Assembly: GCA_029962745.1 (NCBI GenBank) | Contig: CM057157.1 | Span: 9,452,587 to 9,516,586, forward strand | Length of the DNA stretch: 64,000 nucleotides | Reading direction: 5' to 3' | From: Echinometra lucunter | Taxonomy: Eukaryota; Echinodermata; Echinoidea; Camarodonta; Echinometridae | Shown here: piece by piece, positions 1 to 11,020 of the stretch | How the letters are laid out: each line of letters starts with the position of its first letter | Position numbering within the stretch: the stretch's first letter is position 1 | Translations under genes and position numbers: made by a program | Notes under the pieces: model-generated | Database searches by the model: none | What the model was told of the DNA's origin: nothing | Seen by the model: only the letters and a program-made list of their open reading frames with translations

Positions 1-105
1 TTTCCATTGTGAATGCAACTCTCTCAGATTCAGCTACCTACTATTGTGGCCCGGTTCAAGGCACTAACCTCAGTGAATACCAGAGCTCCATAGTCCAGGT
101 TGGAT
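1..105 (+). CDS. Upstream cassette, exon 3-like: C-terminal half of Ig domain (partial)
   Basis: The exon starts outside the window and ends at a GTGAGT donor (106). It reads through the Ig F-strand motif DSATYYC and ends in phase 1 after VQVG. It is nearly identical to the exon at 32552-32666 but differs at five bases, all changing the amino acid (P/L, G/D, N/D, L/I, S/R). Frame and donor are intact, so it may be a working exon of an upstream receptor copy rather than a dead fragment. Confidence 0.7.
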
Positions 106-953
106 GTGAGTATAACATGCATTCTTGAATGATTTATTAACTCTTAAATTTCACATGGAGGTGTTTAATCTAGGTTAAGCATATCCACTGCCAAACCTTG
201 AATTTGAAAATGCATGAACCAGACTCTTTCTCAATGTTTCTTTTTCTTCCATTGCAATGGTTTATGTGGTTTTTCTACTATATGTTATGGTATGTTCTAT
301 AAGAATACTGCAATTCAGCAGGTTGCCCATAATAAGCATGCCAGATCAGGTGATACTCCTTGTTAAACCAACCAAATACTGAACCTTTAATGCATAGAAT
401 AGGATATGATTTTAGTGTCACTCACATTTTCCATAGACCCCAGCGCGAGTTCTCGTAGGTATAGTATTCAATGAGTTAACTCTATAAATGCTATACCTAC
501 ATGTAACTCAAACCATAACTCTTAGCTCACACAGGAGAGCATTGGTATCTTGGGCTGTGTAAATTTCTGCAGTGGTCGACCTCTGTAGGTAAATATATTA
601 AGCCCCCACCACAATAAACAGCGAAATTCTAGGAAAATATATGCTTTGTGCACTGTAGGATGATAAAACATCTCATTAACATACCATTCCTTCAACTGCA
701 TAATTAAATGAAATTTTCAGATGGGGGGCGGTTACATTTGTCAATCTGCGTTATCGAAGTGGCAGCAAGAAGTCACCCAGTCGGTATAATTCTGAATAGC
801 CCCCTCTAAATATTGTGCTGCATGCACAGACTTTAATTTAAATGTGTTGTGTGGAACTGCAATTTTATGACTGTTTATAAAGTTGAACAACTGCCCCAAT
901 TTTTCTTTATTGGAAAATAAAAAGTAAAACTTTGAGTTGAACTTGAATTTCAG

Positions 954-1077
954 ACAAGCCTCAGCCTGCATTGAACCTGAGCTGTGCAAGTCATAACATC
1001 GTGGATTACTATTGCCAGTGGATTCCTGTGCCTACTCTCATCATAGATGAGTCACACATATTCCAGTACAGGCGTCG
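954..1077 (+). CDS. Upstream cassette, exon 4-like: first half of cytokine receptor D1
   Basis: Flanked by TTTCAG and GTAAGT, 124 nt, phase 1 in and phase 2 out. It encodes the hallmark C-x9-C-x-W of class I cytokine receptors: LSC, nine residues, CQW. It differs from the exon at 33533-33656 by two bases, both replacing residues (Y/C just before the second cysteine, and L/H). Confidence 0.72.
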
Positions 1078-1319
1078 GTAAGTGCTAGCTGCCTTAAATT
1101 TTTTCTCACAATTAATTCATTACTGATTACTCTACTTTTCATACTTTTGAATTGATTTTCTCCAATGTAGATCACTAGTTGAGAATCATTATTACATGAT
1201 ATATTTTTTTTCTAGTAATTTTTTTCTATATCGATATTGTACTGTTTTTTGTAGAGTTATATTTAACATTGTGAAGCGCATAGAGACCTTTCAAGGTATA
1301 ATGCACTATGTAAGAACCT

Positions 1320-1580
1320 ATTATTGTTATTATTATTATTGTTATTATTATTATTATCATTATTACTATTATCATTGTTATTATTATTATTATTATTATT
1401 GTTATCATTATTATTATCATTATATTATTGTTATTATTATTATTGTTGTTATTATTATTTTTATTATTGTTATTATTATTACTATCATTATTATTATTGT
1501 TATCATTATTATTATTATCTTCATTATCATTATTATTGTTATTATTATTATCATTATCATTATTGTTGTTATTATTGTCT
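1320..1580. repeat. (TTA)n microsatellite, long allele
   Basis: About 260 bases of interrupted TTA/TTG/TCA triplets inside the D1 intron. The equivalent tract in the downstream copy (33886-33975) is only about 90 bases. The long low-complexity open frames across it are artefacts of the triplet repeat. Confidence 0.95.
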
Positions 1581-2283
1581 AGCTTGCGTATATCAGTTTA
1601 AAGGTAATTCAGATTCTCTCCAATTATTTTTATTCATTTGTGTGATCAATCTTGCATTTCCTTTGTACAAGATTAAACATAACAGACAAACAAACAAATT
1701 GTATAAAATAATTTTGGTTAAGAATTTAAATGATTATTTGTGTTAAAGATTCTGCAAGAAAGTGAGTATATAAAATAAAATGTTTTGTAAAATAAACCCT
1801 TGTAATTGAATAAAAAAGAGAGAAAGATTCCAATTTCCGGCACCTGCTGATTTTCCTGATTTTTCAGATTTTCAGAGAAACTGGGTGACAAATTTTTAAT
1901 CACTAAAAAGGAAAAATTTTCCGCATTGATATGCACTTCTGTCTATTTCTTTAAAAGTGCAATGATTAATTTGATAATTATATATTTATGACGAGACTAG
2001 TTTGACCTTAACTCAAACATATATCCATTTCTGTATTATGTGTTGCAAATCCTGCACCCAAAGTGGATGTTCACACTTTGTGATTGGGAATGGCAACTTT
2101 GTATAACTGAAATAGAAAAAAAAACATAATTATGTAATACACAGTTATACCCAATTGAGATGTTTTAGTTCAGTTCTACGATGAAGGAAAGAATTAAAAC
2201 ACAAAATGCCTAAAGTGAGTGAAACTGAAGTTAAATGTTCTTGTTGACTTTTGTATCTTTTTTATTGTGAATCGTTTGTCAAG

Positions 2284-2447
2284 TGGCCAGAGAAATTGGA
2301 AAGACTGCCCGGATTACACGTCTCAGAATGAATGCTTGGTATCAAAGGATCATAATAAGGGATTTACTCAAGATGTGCGGGTTATTTCATCCAATGGCTT
2401 GGGAGACAGGGCTATCAAGTCTTCACATTTTAATCCTGATACTCAAA
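2284..2447 (+). CDS. Upstream cassette, exon 5-like: second half of cytokine receptor D1
   Basis: 164 nt, phase 2 in, phase 1 out, donor GTGAGT. It encodes the second D1 disulfide (DC-x8-EC) and ends near HFNPDTQ, which resembles the D1/D2 linker of gp130. The acceptor is set at CAAG|TGG because a nearer CAG at 2286-2290 is CGG in the duplicate copy and would break the frame. There are six differences from 34687-34850: five replacements and one silent. Confidence 0.72.
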
Positions 2448-4578
2448 GTGAGTTTATTTTCCAATTTCATTCTGTGAAGGGCAATCAACCATGACAGTAA
2501 TTTATTTCTTTTTCTGTGCATGGACAAACTCACCCCCCACCCCCCCCAAAAAAAACTATTATCCGTATCAGAAGAAAACCAAACTGATAAGACAAGGCAA
2601 TCTGCCCTCAAAGGGCTCAGGCACACCTCTGTAAGTGCCCCAGTGTCAAAAATTAGATATATTCTGAATTTAGAAAAATATTGATTGGTTCAAGCTAAAC
2701 TTACAGTGTAGTTCTCATATATATCACATTGTCTGATGTATATATATGTTATTTTAATTTGGCATTTATTTTTTCCATTTTGTTTTATCTTCTTGCATTC
2801 AATGTATTATTCACTTTTTTAATGTATATATCTTTGTTTGTATTTTAAGGGCCCCAATGAAAACCAGTAAATATCTGCTAATTTGGGCTAGCCTTTTTTA
2901 AATATGCAGTATAAATGAAATTTATAAATAAGAGTTCTATGGGACTCAGAAATCTCCCTCCCCCCCCCCCCCCCCAAGTGCCCAAACACAATTTTTCACC
3001 CAATCACGGTGCTGCTATGAGAATTTGCGTAATGCAGGCGAGACCGCCATGGGTGTTTCACTTGTTATTCTGGTTATCTCAATAATTCTAGAACAGTTTG
3101 AGCCATGATGATAAGGAAATACAGGCATATTGGATAGGTAGTCGCTATCATCTTGTTAAAGACCAAGGGAGACGTGGCCTTTATGAGCAGGTGGTCTTTA
3201 TGAAAAGGTTCCATTAATACAAAAAAAAATTCAGAGGAAACAAATTGTTCTCTTTATAGACAGGTGGAATTTCTGTACAGGTGGTCACTAAACAACTTTG
3301 ACTGTAACTGAACAATTCAATTTATTTTGAAATGATTTACAGGTGATGACTTTATTGGAATAATATATGAGAAATTGCATTTCATAAAGAAATGAATGAA
3401 TTGGGTGAAGGAAAAGGCGGATTAAATTGGCATGGGACATGCATTGCAATTCAAGTAATATGCCATTTATCGCCAGCCATGGGTGACTAATAATTATATA
3501 CTGTTGGATGGCCCTGAGGTCAATACATGAAAATATTGGACGAGATATGCCAATAGACTGGACGAGTCGAAGATGAGTCCAATATTGTTTGTATATCGAG
3601 TTCAATATATCCTGTATTGGCCAAATGACGACATCCAATGTTATCATTATTATTCCAATATCAAAAATACCAATTTGGAGCCATTTTTGTTTCAGAAATG
3701 ATACATATAGTTTGAATGGTGTGATGTGCAAAGTTACACAATTTGAAAGTCTTCTTTTTTTTAATATGGTGGTTGATCCATTATTCCCATGTTCTTTTAC
3801 ACCTCATTAGCACCTCCAGCAATGGAATTATGAAAGTTAATTTTCTGAAAATGGTAGACTACTGATGGTGATGCAAGCTAGGACGCATCTTCATACTATC
3901 TTTCGCACAAGAAAGCAGGAGGAAATTTCATTTCATATTTTGTAAACGACCTCAAAATATTTGCTGTGCACATCGCGATGTGCATATCCATTGTCTAGCC
4001 TGGCGCATTTCAAGGCGTCTTCATTGTGTATGCTTAAGCCTGAGGCTATGCGCCCAATATTTTTTATATTAGGCTTCCTCAACAGAGAATATTGGTCAAG
4101 TTAAACAAACTTTGGAAGTTGGATGAGGTTTATGAAGTGTGTCAATGAAATAACGCATATATTTGGGCTCTAAAATCCTCTGTACTAATTCTTTAACATA
4201 TGAAATATAGTTTTAAGATTGAAATATGTGAGTGAAACAAACAAATTTAGTCATACTTAGGTACTTGATGTAATGTATTTCTAGATAATTTCTTCCTCCT
4301 ATGTTTATAGATTCACTGTATCGTTGGAATTGATGGGTATGCTGAAACAAGATATTCCAAGCTGTCCAGTGATAGCCCTCGTCATTATTTACATTCAAGT
4401 AGTATCATTGATTCAAAGAAATCAGCTATTCCTCATTCACTCTGTAATATGATTATTGACTTATTGATGGTTTGGTATTAGGAATGGGAGGATTTATTCC
4501 CTGAATGCATATGCACTTAGGTTGCTGAAGCTAAGTCCAGGGAAAATATTCAAAGACCTTTAGAAGTGCACAGGGATT

Positions 4579-5300
4579 GGGCCTGTTTCAAAATTATTGT
4601 CGTAATCATGTCGGACAGAATTTGATAGCAAAAGAAGCTGTCATTTTTGTTACAGAGGTAGTTTTTTTTAGATTTCTGTACAGGGACATGGAGAGCTTAC
4701 ATGACTTTCATCATGTCTAAGTAACTTCCCAAGTATCTTTTAAAAATTTGTGTAAAAGAGCAAAAAGTGGCCATGTCGGACGGAATCGATAGAAATTAGG
4801 ACCCTTGACTTTTTTATTCAAGTTACTATTCTATCGAAATTTTAAGTGATAAGTGAGCAATTCACAGTCAAATAAACAAAAGAACAATCAAACATTAAAT
4901 TCTCAAAAATCTTTATTCAGAGATTGTTGTTATGGTAACAGGAACTATTCAAAAACAGATCATGTCGGACGGAACCAATCATGTCGGACGGAATGAAAAT
5001 GTTAATTTTTTGGCAATTTGTCAAAATCATTCATTCCTTGCCTTTTGTAGAAAGGTCATCATGGGTACTAATGTTGTTCATATTTAAAAAGATCTGATAT
5101 CTATTTATAACTTTGTTACCAAATCATGTGGTGTATATGAGGCATGTAGGCTGCTCTCCTAATGTGCTCTTACGTTTGGACAATTTTCACCCTACCAAGA
5201 AGTTATTTTGGTATAAAAATTTATACCAAGTGATGTGGTATCTATCATAGATCACTCTTGGACATTCAGAAGTGAATTACGGTGAGTGATTTTGATAACA
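4579..5300. other. Unassigned sequence with a repeated 14-base motif
   Basis: This follows the duplication breakpoint. It opens with GGGCCTGTTTC, which resembles the end of a hAT-type MITE, and carries four copies of CATGTCGGACRGAA starting at 4607, 4772, 4961 and 4980. No gene is visible. Part may be the 5' untranslated region of the LINE that follows. Confidence 0.5.
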
Positions 5301-5341
5301 TTAATTGATTTCTTTTGTGCAAGTTGATAAAAACTGTACTC

Positions 5342-6229
5342 ATGATGAAACGTGGCAGGAGGTCCAGAACCAGCAAGGCGGGGAAATTTCTTCCCTCATC
5401 AGGAGGAGCTAGCCCACAACAGCAGTTACCATCCCCTCGTCGCCCATTTGTGGCTGATAAGGACTTTGACCACAAGGTCGCTGCCCAGCAAGGAATGGCG
5501 GCTGCAGCCAGTTCACCTGAAAAGGGGATGTTTATCAGTTTTGATATTGATGAGCATCTACAGGAATTGCAGACAGGAGAAAGAGAAAAGATGGGCGACC
5601 TCGTTGAGAGGGTTGTAAAGGCTACTGTAGAGGCAGCAGTACCAGCTATCATTAAAGCTGTGAAAGACGTTTGCTTGGCTGCAGTGAAGGAGGAGGTGAA
5701 TCCCCATCTCCTCCGCTTACAATATAAGACTGACCAACTTGAGCAAATAAGCAGGCGTGATAACCTGAGGATCACAGGCATTGATGAGGAAAAGGAGGAG
5801 GAATCCGAAGAGCTGCTTGCTAGTAAAGTATGCAAAGTGGCGGAGCAGGCTGGAGTTCAACTGAAGGGGGTGGATTTTGTATCCTGTCACCGCCTCGGGA
5901 AGAAGTCGTCCAGTAAGCCCCGCCAGACCATGATTCGTCTCAACAGTAGGAGGCAGAGAGATCGTTTTTATGACTCCCGCTTCACACTGAAAGGCAAAGA
6001 TGGGTGTGACGGGATCTATATTAATGAGGACTTCACCCCCATGCGATATGCTGTTATGAGAGCAGCAAAAACATCAGCACTGGTGAAGCGGGTGACAACA
6101 AAGAATGGAAACATCGTATGCAAAACAACTGATGACAATTTTGTCACGATCTCCTCGCCAGACGACCTCTTTGAAGTTGGCCTCAACGAGATCAATTACA
6201 AGGATTTCAAACTTCATTTCATGGAATAA
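5342..6229 (+). CDS. LINE-A ORF1 protein, intact 295-codon frame
   Basis: This is an RNA-binding chaperone-like ORF1 of a non-LTR element. It has a basic N-terminus (MMKRGRRSR), a central stretch of hydrophobic and charged residues likely to form a coiled coil (about residues 80-140), then RRDNLRITGIDEE and CHRLGKK, typical of the RRM-like part of L1/CR1 ORF1 proteins. The first ATG in frame is at 5342. The frame is intact to the TAA although ORF2 is broken, so the insertion may be fairly young. In a live element it would package the element RNA. Confidence 0.8.
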   Translation: MMKRGRRSRTSKAGKFLPSSGGASPQQQLPSPRRPFVADKDFDHKVAAQQGMAAAASSPEKGMFISFDIDEHLQELQTGEREKMGDLVERVVKATVEAAVPAIIKAVKDVCLAAVKEEVNPHLLRLQYKTDQLEQISRRDNLRITGIDEEKEEESEELLASKVCKVAEQAGVQLKGVDFVSCHRLGKKSSSKPRQTMIRLNSRRQRDRFYDSRFTLKGKDGCDGIYINEDFTPMRYAVMRAAKTSALVKRVTTKNGNIVCKTTDDNFVTISSPDDLFEVGLNEINYKDFKLHFME

Positions 6230-6277
6230 GTCATTATTCCACTTTCCATTTTGGAAGTACTCTAATGAACTCTTTAA

Positions 6278-9000
6278 ATGGATTGTAAACATTATACTTA
6301 TAAGCTGACACCTCATTTATTTGATAGTACTCTTAAATGTGAAAATACAAATTCGTTAAAGTTATCTCATATTAATGTCCGCTCTTTGTCAAAAAATTTT
6401 GAATCATTTGAATTGTTGTTTGAAGATTGTATTCATACAAGGTTTGATATCATTGGTATGTCTGAGATTTGGAATGTGCCCAACAAGTCCATATTTAGTA
6501 TGGAAGGATATTCTCTTGAGGTAGAATGTCGCCAGGACGACTCAAGAGGAGGGGGTGTTGGAGCATATATCAATACATCATTGAAGTATACATGTTTGGA
6601 ATATTATGTAATTCATGCAGAATCACTTTGGCTACAAATTAATACTGCTGGTGACACAAAAGTTACAGTAGGGATAATCTATAGGAAACCTAACACAAAT
6701 GTGAAGGAATTCCAAGATGGATTGTTGAGTGTGTTAGAAAATTTCAGAGTAGATAGAAATAGGTGTGTGCTTTTGGGAGACTTCAATATCAATAGTTTGA
6801 TCGTAGGTGACTGTCCAGTCGAAGAGTTTTTGACATCACTGCAGTGTATAGGATTGGATCAACTGATTCAATCACCAACAAGGGTAACTAAAGATTCTTC
6901 TACTTTAATAGATCACATATATTCAAATATCAGCATGTCTGATATTCATTCAGGTATAATACAGTCCGATGTATCTGATCATTTCACAGTTTTTGCAATC
7001 TTCAAAAACTAAAGCACATTCCAATAAAAAGAAAATTCACTATCGATGCTACACGGGATATGATATCAGTATATTTAAAGAAGATCTTGCTTCTGTGAAC
7101 TGGGAAACGGTATATAAATTAAAAGACGTTAACACAGCTTATTCTAATTTCTGCAGTATTTTCTTAAAGATTTGCAATAGACATGCACCAATGGTTACTA
7201 TGCAGTTAGGGAAAAGAAAAACTGCTAAAAAGCCATGGATATCTCGAGGTATAATGAAATCTATTAATATGAAACATGCAATGTATTCGAAAGTTATTAA
7301 ATCGAATTATCGTCAAGATCTTGCAGATAAATACAAGAAGTATAGAAATGTACTGACCACTATCCTAAAAAATGCAAAGAGGAATTACTACTCTGAATTG
7401 TTACATAATAATAGGAAGGACACAAATAAGACATGGGCTATTATCAATGAATTATTAGCGGGAAAAAATCGAAGTGTTGAAGTGGACAAACTGGTAAAGA
7501 ATGTATGTGGAATTAGCAAATAACTTACATCTGTATCTGACATTGTTAATGAATTTAATGATTTCTTTGTAAATATTGGACCAGATTTGGCTAATGTATT
7601 GCCAAAAGAAGATACTGCGTATATGGATTACTTGCAGCACCGTATGGAGAAATCTTTATTTTGGAAACCAATAACCCCGGCTGAAGTCAGAGGTCAATTT
7701 TTGCAACTAGACACCAAGAAGGCTTGTGGTCACGATAACATTCCAGCACACTTGATTAAAGATGGCGCTCCTTTAATATCACACCCATTGGCATATATCT
7801 TTAACTTGTCTTTAGAAACTGGCAGTTTTCCAGATGAAATGAAAATTGCGAAGGTTACTCCCCTGCATAAAAAGGGGTCAAGAGAAGAACCGGGTAATTA
7901 TAGACCAATATCAGTTCTACCAGTCCTAGGTAAAGTCTTTGAAAAATTAATAAATATCAGATTGATACAATTTCTGGAATCAAATGATGTCTTCTATAAC
8001 CATCAGTATGGGTTTCGGAAGAAATATAGTACCAAATTGTCGCTAATCAACTTGATAAATGCAACTTTGAAATCTATAGATGAAGGAAAAGTGACACTTG
8101 GTGTTTTCATTGACTTTAAAAAAGCTTTTGACACTATTAATCATGATATACTGCTAGATAAGCTCTCTTATTACGGCATTCGAGGGTTAACTCTTGAATG
8201 GTTTCGCAACTATCTTAGTCGCAGATTTCAGTTTGTCCAGTGTGGTCAAGCATTATCCGGAAAGAAAGAGATAAAATGTGGTGTTCCGCAAGGGTCAGTG
8301 CTCGGACCGACTTTATTTTTGATATATAAATGACTTGCCTTCTGTTACTGATTTCTTTAATTTTCGCTTATTTGCTGATGATTCGAACTTATTCCATACT
8401 TTTCCAGCTGAGCAGGTAGAAATTGATGTGAATGAAATTAATGAAAAAATGCAAAAGATACAAAAGTGGTGTATTGCCAATAAACTTACAATTAACCTAG
8501 CGAAAGCTAATTTCATGTTAATAAGTAGTAGGAGGAAGAAAATAGCTATGAATGGTGAACTAAATATAGCTGGAGAAAAAATCAAGGAGGTTGATAATGC
8601 CACTTTTGTTGGGATCAACATTGATAAACATCTGTCTTGGAATAATCATATTCGCTTTGTAAATCAGTCTATAAGGAAGAAGGTTGGAGTGCTATTCAGG
8701 TTGAGACATTTTGTACCCAGGCACACTTTAATACTTTTATATAAAGCATTTATACAGCCACATATTACTTATGGAATAGAGGTGTGGGGAAGTACCTATA
8801 AGACTAACCTAAGAAGCATATTTTATTCACAAAAAATGGCAGTACGTGCTATAACATTTAGTCAGTGGAGAACTCATACAAACCCACTATTTCAAACTTT
8901 GAGAGTTCTAAATGTGTATGAACTACATGATTTATCAGTTTCTACTTTTATGTTTGATTTATTCAATAACAACTTGCCTCATACTTTAATAGATTACTGT
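6278..9000 (+). pseudogene. LINE-A ORF2 (endonuclease plus reverse transcriptase), broken
   Basis: The ATG at 6278 opens an apurinic-type endonuclease (to about 7000) with SEIW, RGGGVGAYI, LLGDFNIN and SDVSDHF. The frame shifts near 7000, an in-frame TAA stands at 7521-7523, and the reverse transcriptase (7587-8330) keeps FKKAFDTINHDIL and GVPQGSVLGP. Two bases seem lost near 8330 where IYINDL is expected, after which the frame continues with FADD and thumb sequence until the gap. At least three lesions make it non-functional. Confidence 0.85.
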
Positions 9001-9500
9001 NNNNNNNNNNNNNNNNNNNNNNNNNNNNNNNNNNNNNNNNNNNNNNNNNNNNNNNNNNNNNNNNNNNNNNNNNNNNNNNNNNNNNNNNNNNNNNNNNNNN
9101 NNNNNNNNNNNNNNNNNNNNNNNNNNNNNNNNNNNNNNNNNNNNNNNNNNNNNNNNNNNNNNNNNNNNNNNNNNNNNNNNNNNNNNNNNNNNNNNNNNNN
9201 NNNNNNNNNNNNNNNNNNNNNNNNNNNNNNNNNNNNNNNNNNNNNNNNNNNNNNNNNNNNNNNNNNNNNNNNNNNNNNNNNNNNNNNNNNNNNNNNNNNN
9301 NNNNNNNNNNNNNNNNNNNNNNNNNNNNNNNNNNNNNNNNNNNNNNNNNNNNNNNNNNNNNNNNNNNNNNNNNNNNNNNNNNNNNNNNNNNNNNNNNNNN
9401 NNNNNNNNNNNNNNNNNNNNNNNNNNNNNNNNNNNNNNNNNNNNNNNNNNNNNNNNNNNNNNNNNNNNNNNNNNNNNNNNNNNNNNNNNNNNNNNNNNNN
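9001..9500. other. Assembly gap (500 N)
   Basis: Exactly 500 undetermined bases, a round number that suggests a gap of unknown size. LINE-A runs in from the left and a different LINE emerges on the right, so the gap hides the end of one element and the start of the other. Confidence 1.
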
Positions 9501-9931
9501 TTGGACGAATGCATTTGTTATTATCCGATTGCAGTCAATGGTTTACAACCCAGAAAGAAAAGATCTAACTGAATATGGAGAAGGTGGTTTGTTCTTATAT
9601 ACCTAATAATATACCATACATAAGAAGGTATGATCTAGAGGATGATGAACTTGAACTGTTATGGATTGACATAAGTCTGGAAGTGAGACTACTACTTTTT
9701 AGTGGGTACAATTTCTAGACACACCGGGCTCTATGTCCTTTTTTGATGCACTAGAAGATAATCTTGACAAGGCTGCTACCTTTTCAGATAGAATCGTGTT
9801 ACTAGGGGATTTCCATTGTAGTATGTGGACAGAAATCTTTGTCCAAGAGGCTAATGAATTGGTTTACTCGACAGGGTTAAATCAACTCATTCACGAGGCC
9901 TACGAGAGTGACACCAAATAGCAGTACACTA

Positions 9932-10315
9932 AGGGTGTGTTTAGTGAGGGAACTCGATTTCGAATTTGGAAATGGGTACTTGAGTGGCGAACACAAATCA
10001 CGCTCACTATGGGTGGTCTTTCTGGATGTCGTGTTTATGTCGCGATCTGAGTTCCCGAAACCATCAGCTCATGCCCAGCTGTAAGTGACCCGGCAGTGAA
10101 GGTCAAATCTGGCGGGCTTATTACTGTTTATCTCATCCGGAAACAGGAGTCCGAAATTCCCAAACGAACGCTACCCAAGTCACGTTGTGTTTATTGGCAC
10201 GACTTGAGTCGCCGATCTCGTTCAACAGGTAATCAAATCCCCCTTTTTGCGTAACTCAGCTCCAGTAAGCTAGTTCGGGAACTTGGGTCCGCTTATTAGC
10301 CATCAATAACACGCT
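9932..10315. mobile_element. 384-bp non-coding DNA element in LINE-B, 3-bp CTA target duplication
   Basis: CTA flanks both sides (9929-9931 and 10316-10318). Removing the element plus one CTA rejoins the host LINE as a frame reading STLIDFIY, the expected endonuclease motif. Ends are AGGGTGTGTT and, inverted, AGCGTGTTAT, so the inverted repeat is short and imperfect. A 3-bp duplication suggests PIF/Harbinger-type mobilisation. No coding capacity is seen. Confidence 0.7.
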
Positions 10316-10555
10316 CTAATTGACTTCATATATGCCTCAAAATTCCTTCGGAAAATTACAGTATGGAGTCCCGTCAGTTGGGGTTCAGCAACCACTCATT
10401 CATTTGGTTTATGCATTAACAAAGGTTTCAGCTCAAAGGTTAAACCAAAAAAATCTCATGTTTTCGATCGTTCGAACTTTTGGCGAAAACTCTTATAGCA
10501 GTGACCTAGCTGCCATTGACTGGGATGCATTGTTAGTTGTTCAGGAGGATGTTAA

Positions 10556-11020
10556 ACACATTGGAATCTCGTTCTGTTAATTGAAAATGGGATAAACATA
10601 AGGGTTATAGTGTAAAAATACTAATCTGAAAGTTTCAAAGTTAATATCCACAGGAATTATTTTTAAATTTCAAAAATGTAAACCAATGTTGAAAAATATA
10701 CGAGGGGCGGTTGCACAGAATAGACATAAGGAGTGCGCAATGCGCACATGACTCACCTAACCGTATACTGTTGTATCGGCGTATCACGCGCGGCGGGAGG
10801 CACATAACGGCATTTTCAAATTCAAGCATAGCGGTCCTCTTAGTTATTGTCTTGTGAGACGAAGGATAATAAAATCGCTGTTTGCATCTAACTTACAGTT
10901 TTTCATTCAAATAATGGTTGGTTTCAGGGTTTTGATTCCAAATTCAAGTACTGATGCACATGTTTCATCTTAGTTTGAGAAATTTTTTAAATCAGCTCCT
11001 CACAACGTTAGCCAATGCCT
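10556..11020. mobile_element. TTAA-flanked MITE (family 1, copy A) in LINE-B
   Basis: TTAA stands at both edges (10552-10555 and 11021-11024). The body matches 17747-18233 along its length, including the shared KCACAGA and GTGCGCA stretches. The right end gives AGGCATTGGCTAAC when inverted; the left end is degenerate. The host LINE frame continues across the joined TTAA. A TTAA target with purine-purine ends suggests a Kolobok- or piggyBac-mobilised MITE. Confidence 0.75.

Larger units (their letters stand above)
1..4578 (+). repeat. Upstream copy of the exon 3-5 block (segmental duplication)
   Basis: This stretch matches 32562-37681 almost base for base, exons and introns alike, with scattered substitutions, a different TTA microsatellite length and one 677-bp insertion present only in the downstream copy. 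Similarity stops just after the shared CACAGGGATT. The block holds three intact receptor exons but no counterpart of exon 6. The left edge is outside the window. Introns 106-953, 1078-2283 and 2448-4578 contain no other gene that I can see. Confidence 0.9.
5300..9000 (+). mobile_element. LINE-A: CR1/L2-like non-LTR retrotransposon, decayed, runs into gap
   Basis: ORF1 (5342-6229) is followed after 48 bases by ORF2 (from 6278), which holds an endonuclease and then a reverse transcriptase. The order and motifs (SHINVRSL, LLGDFNIN, SDVSDHF, FKKAFDTINHDIL, GVPQGSVLGP, FADD) are those of CR1/L2/Daphne-type elements; the exact clade is not resolved. The 3' end is lost in the N run at 9001. The element lies upstream of the receptor's exon 1. 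Confidence 0.88.

Noticed and set aside
1196..1746. Tyr/Ile/Leu-rich open frames on both strands
   Set aside because: They are translations of the TTA microsatellite; the same region in the duplicate (33757-34071) has a different repeat length and frame.
2286..2290. Nearer splice acceptor CCAG before the second D1 exon
   Set aside because: The duplicate has CCGG there, and this acceptor would put the exon out of phase; CAAG|TGG fits both copies.
8963..9606. Open frames spanning the N run
   Set aside because: They consist mostly of unknown bases; two different LINEs meet in the gap.
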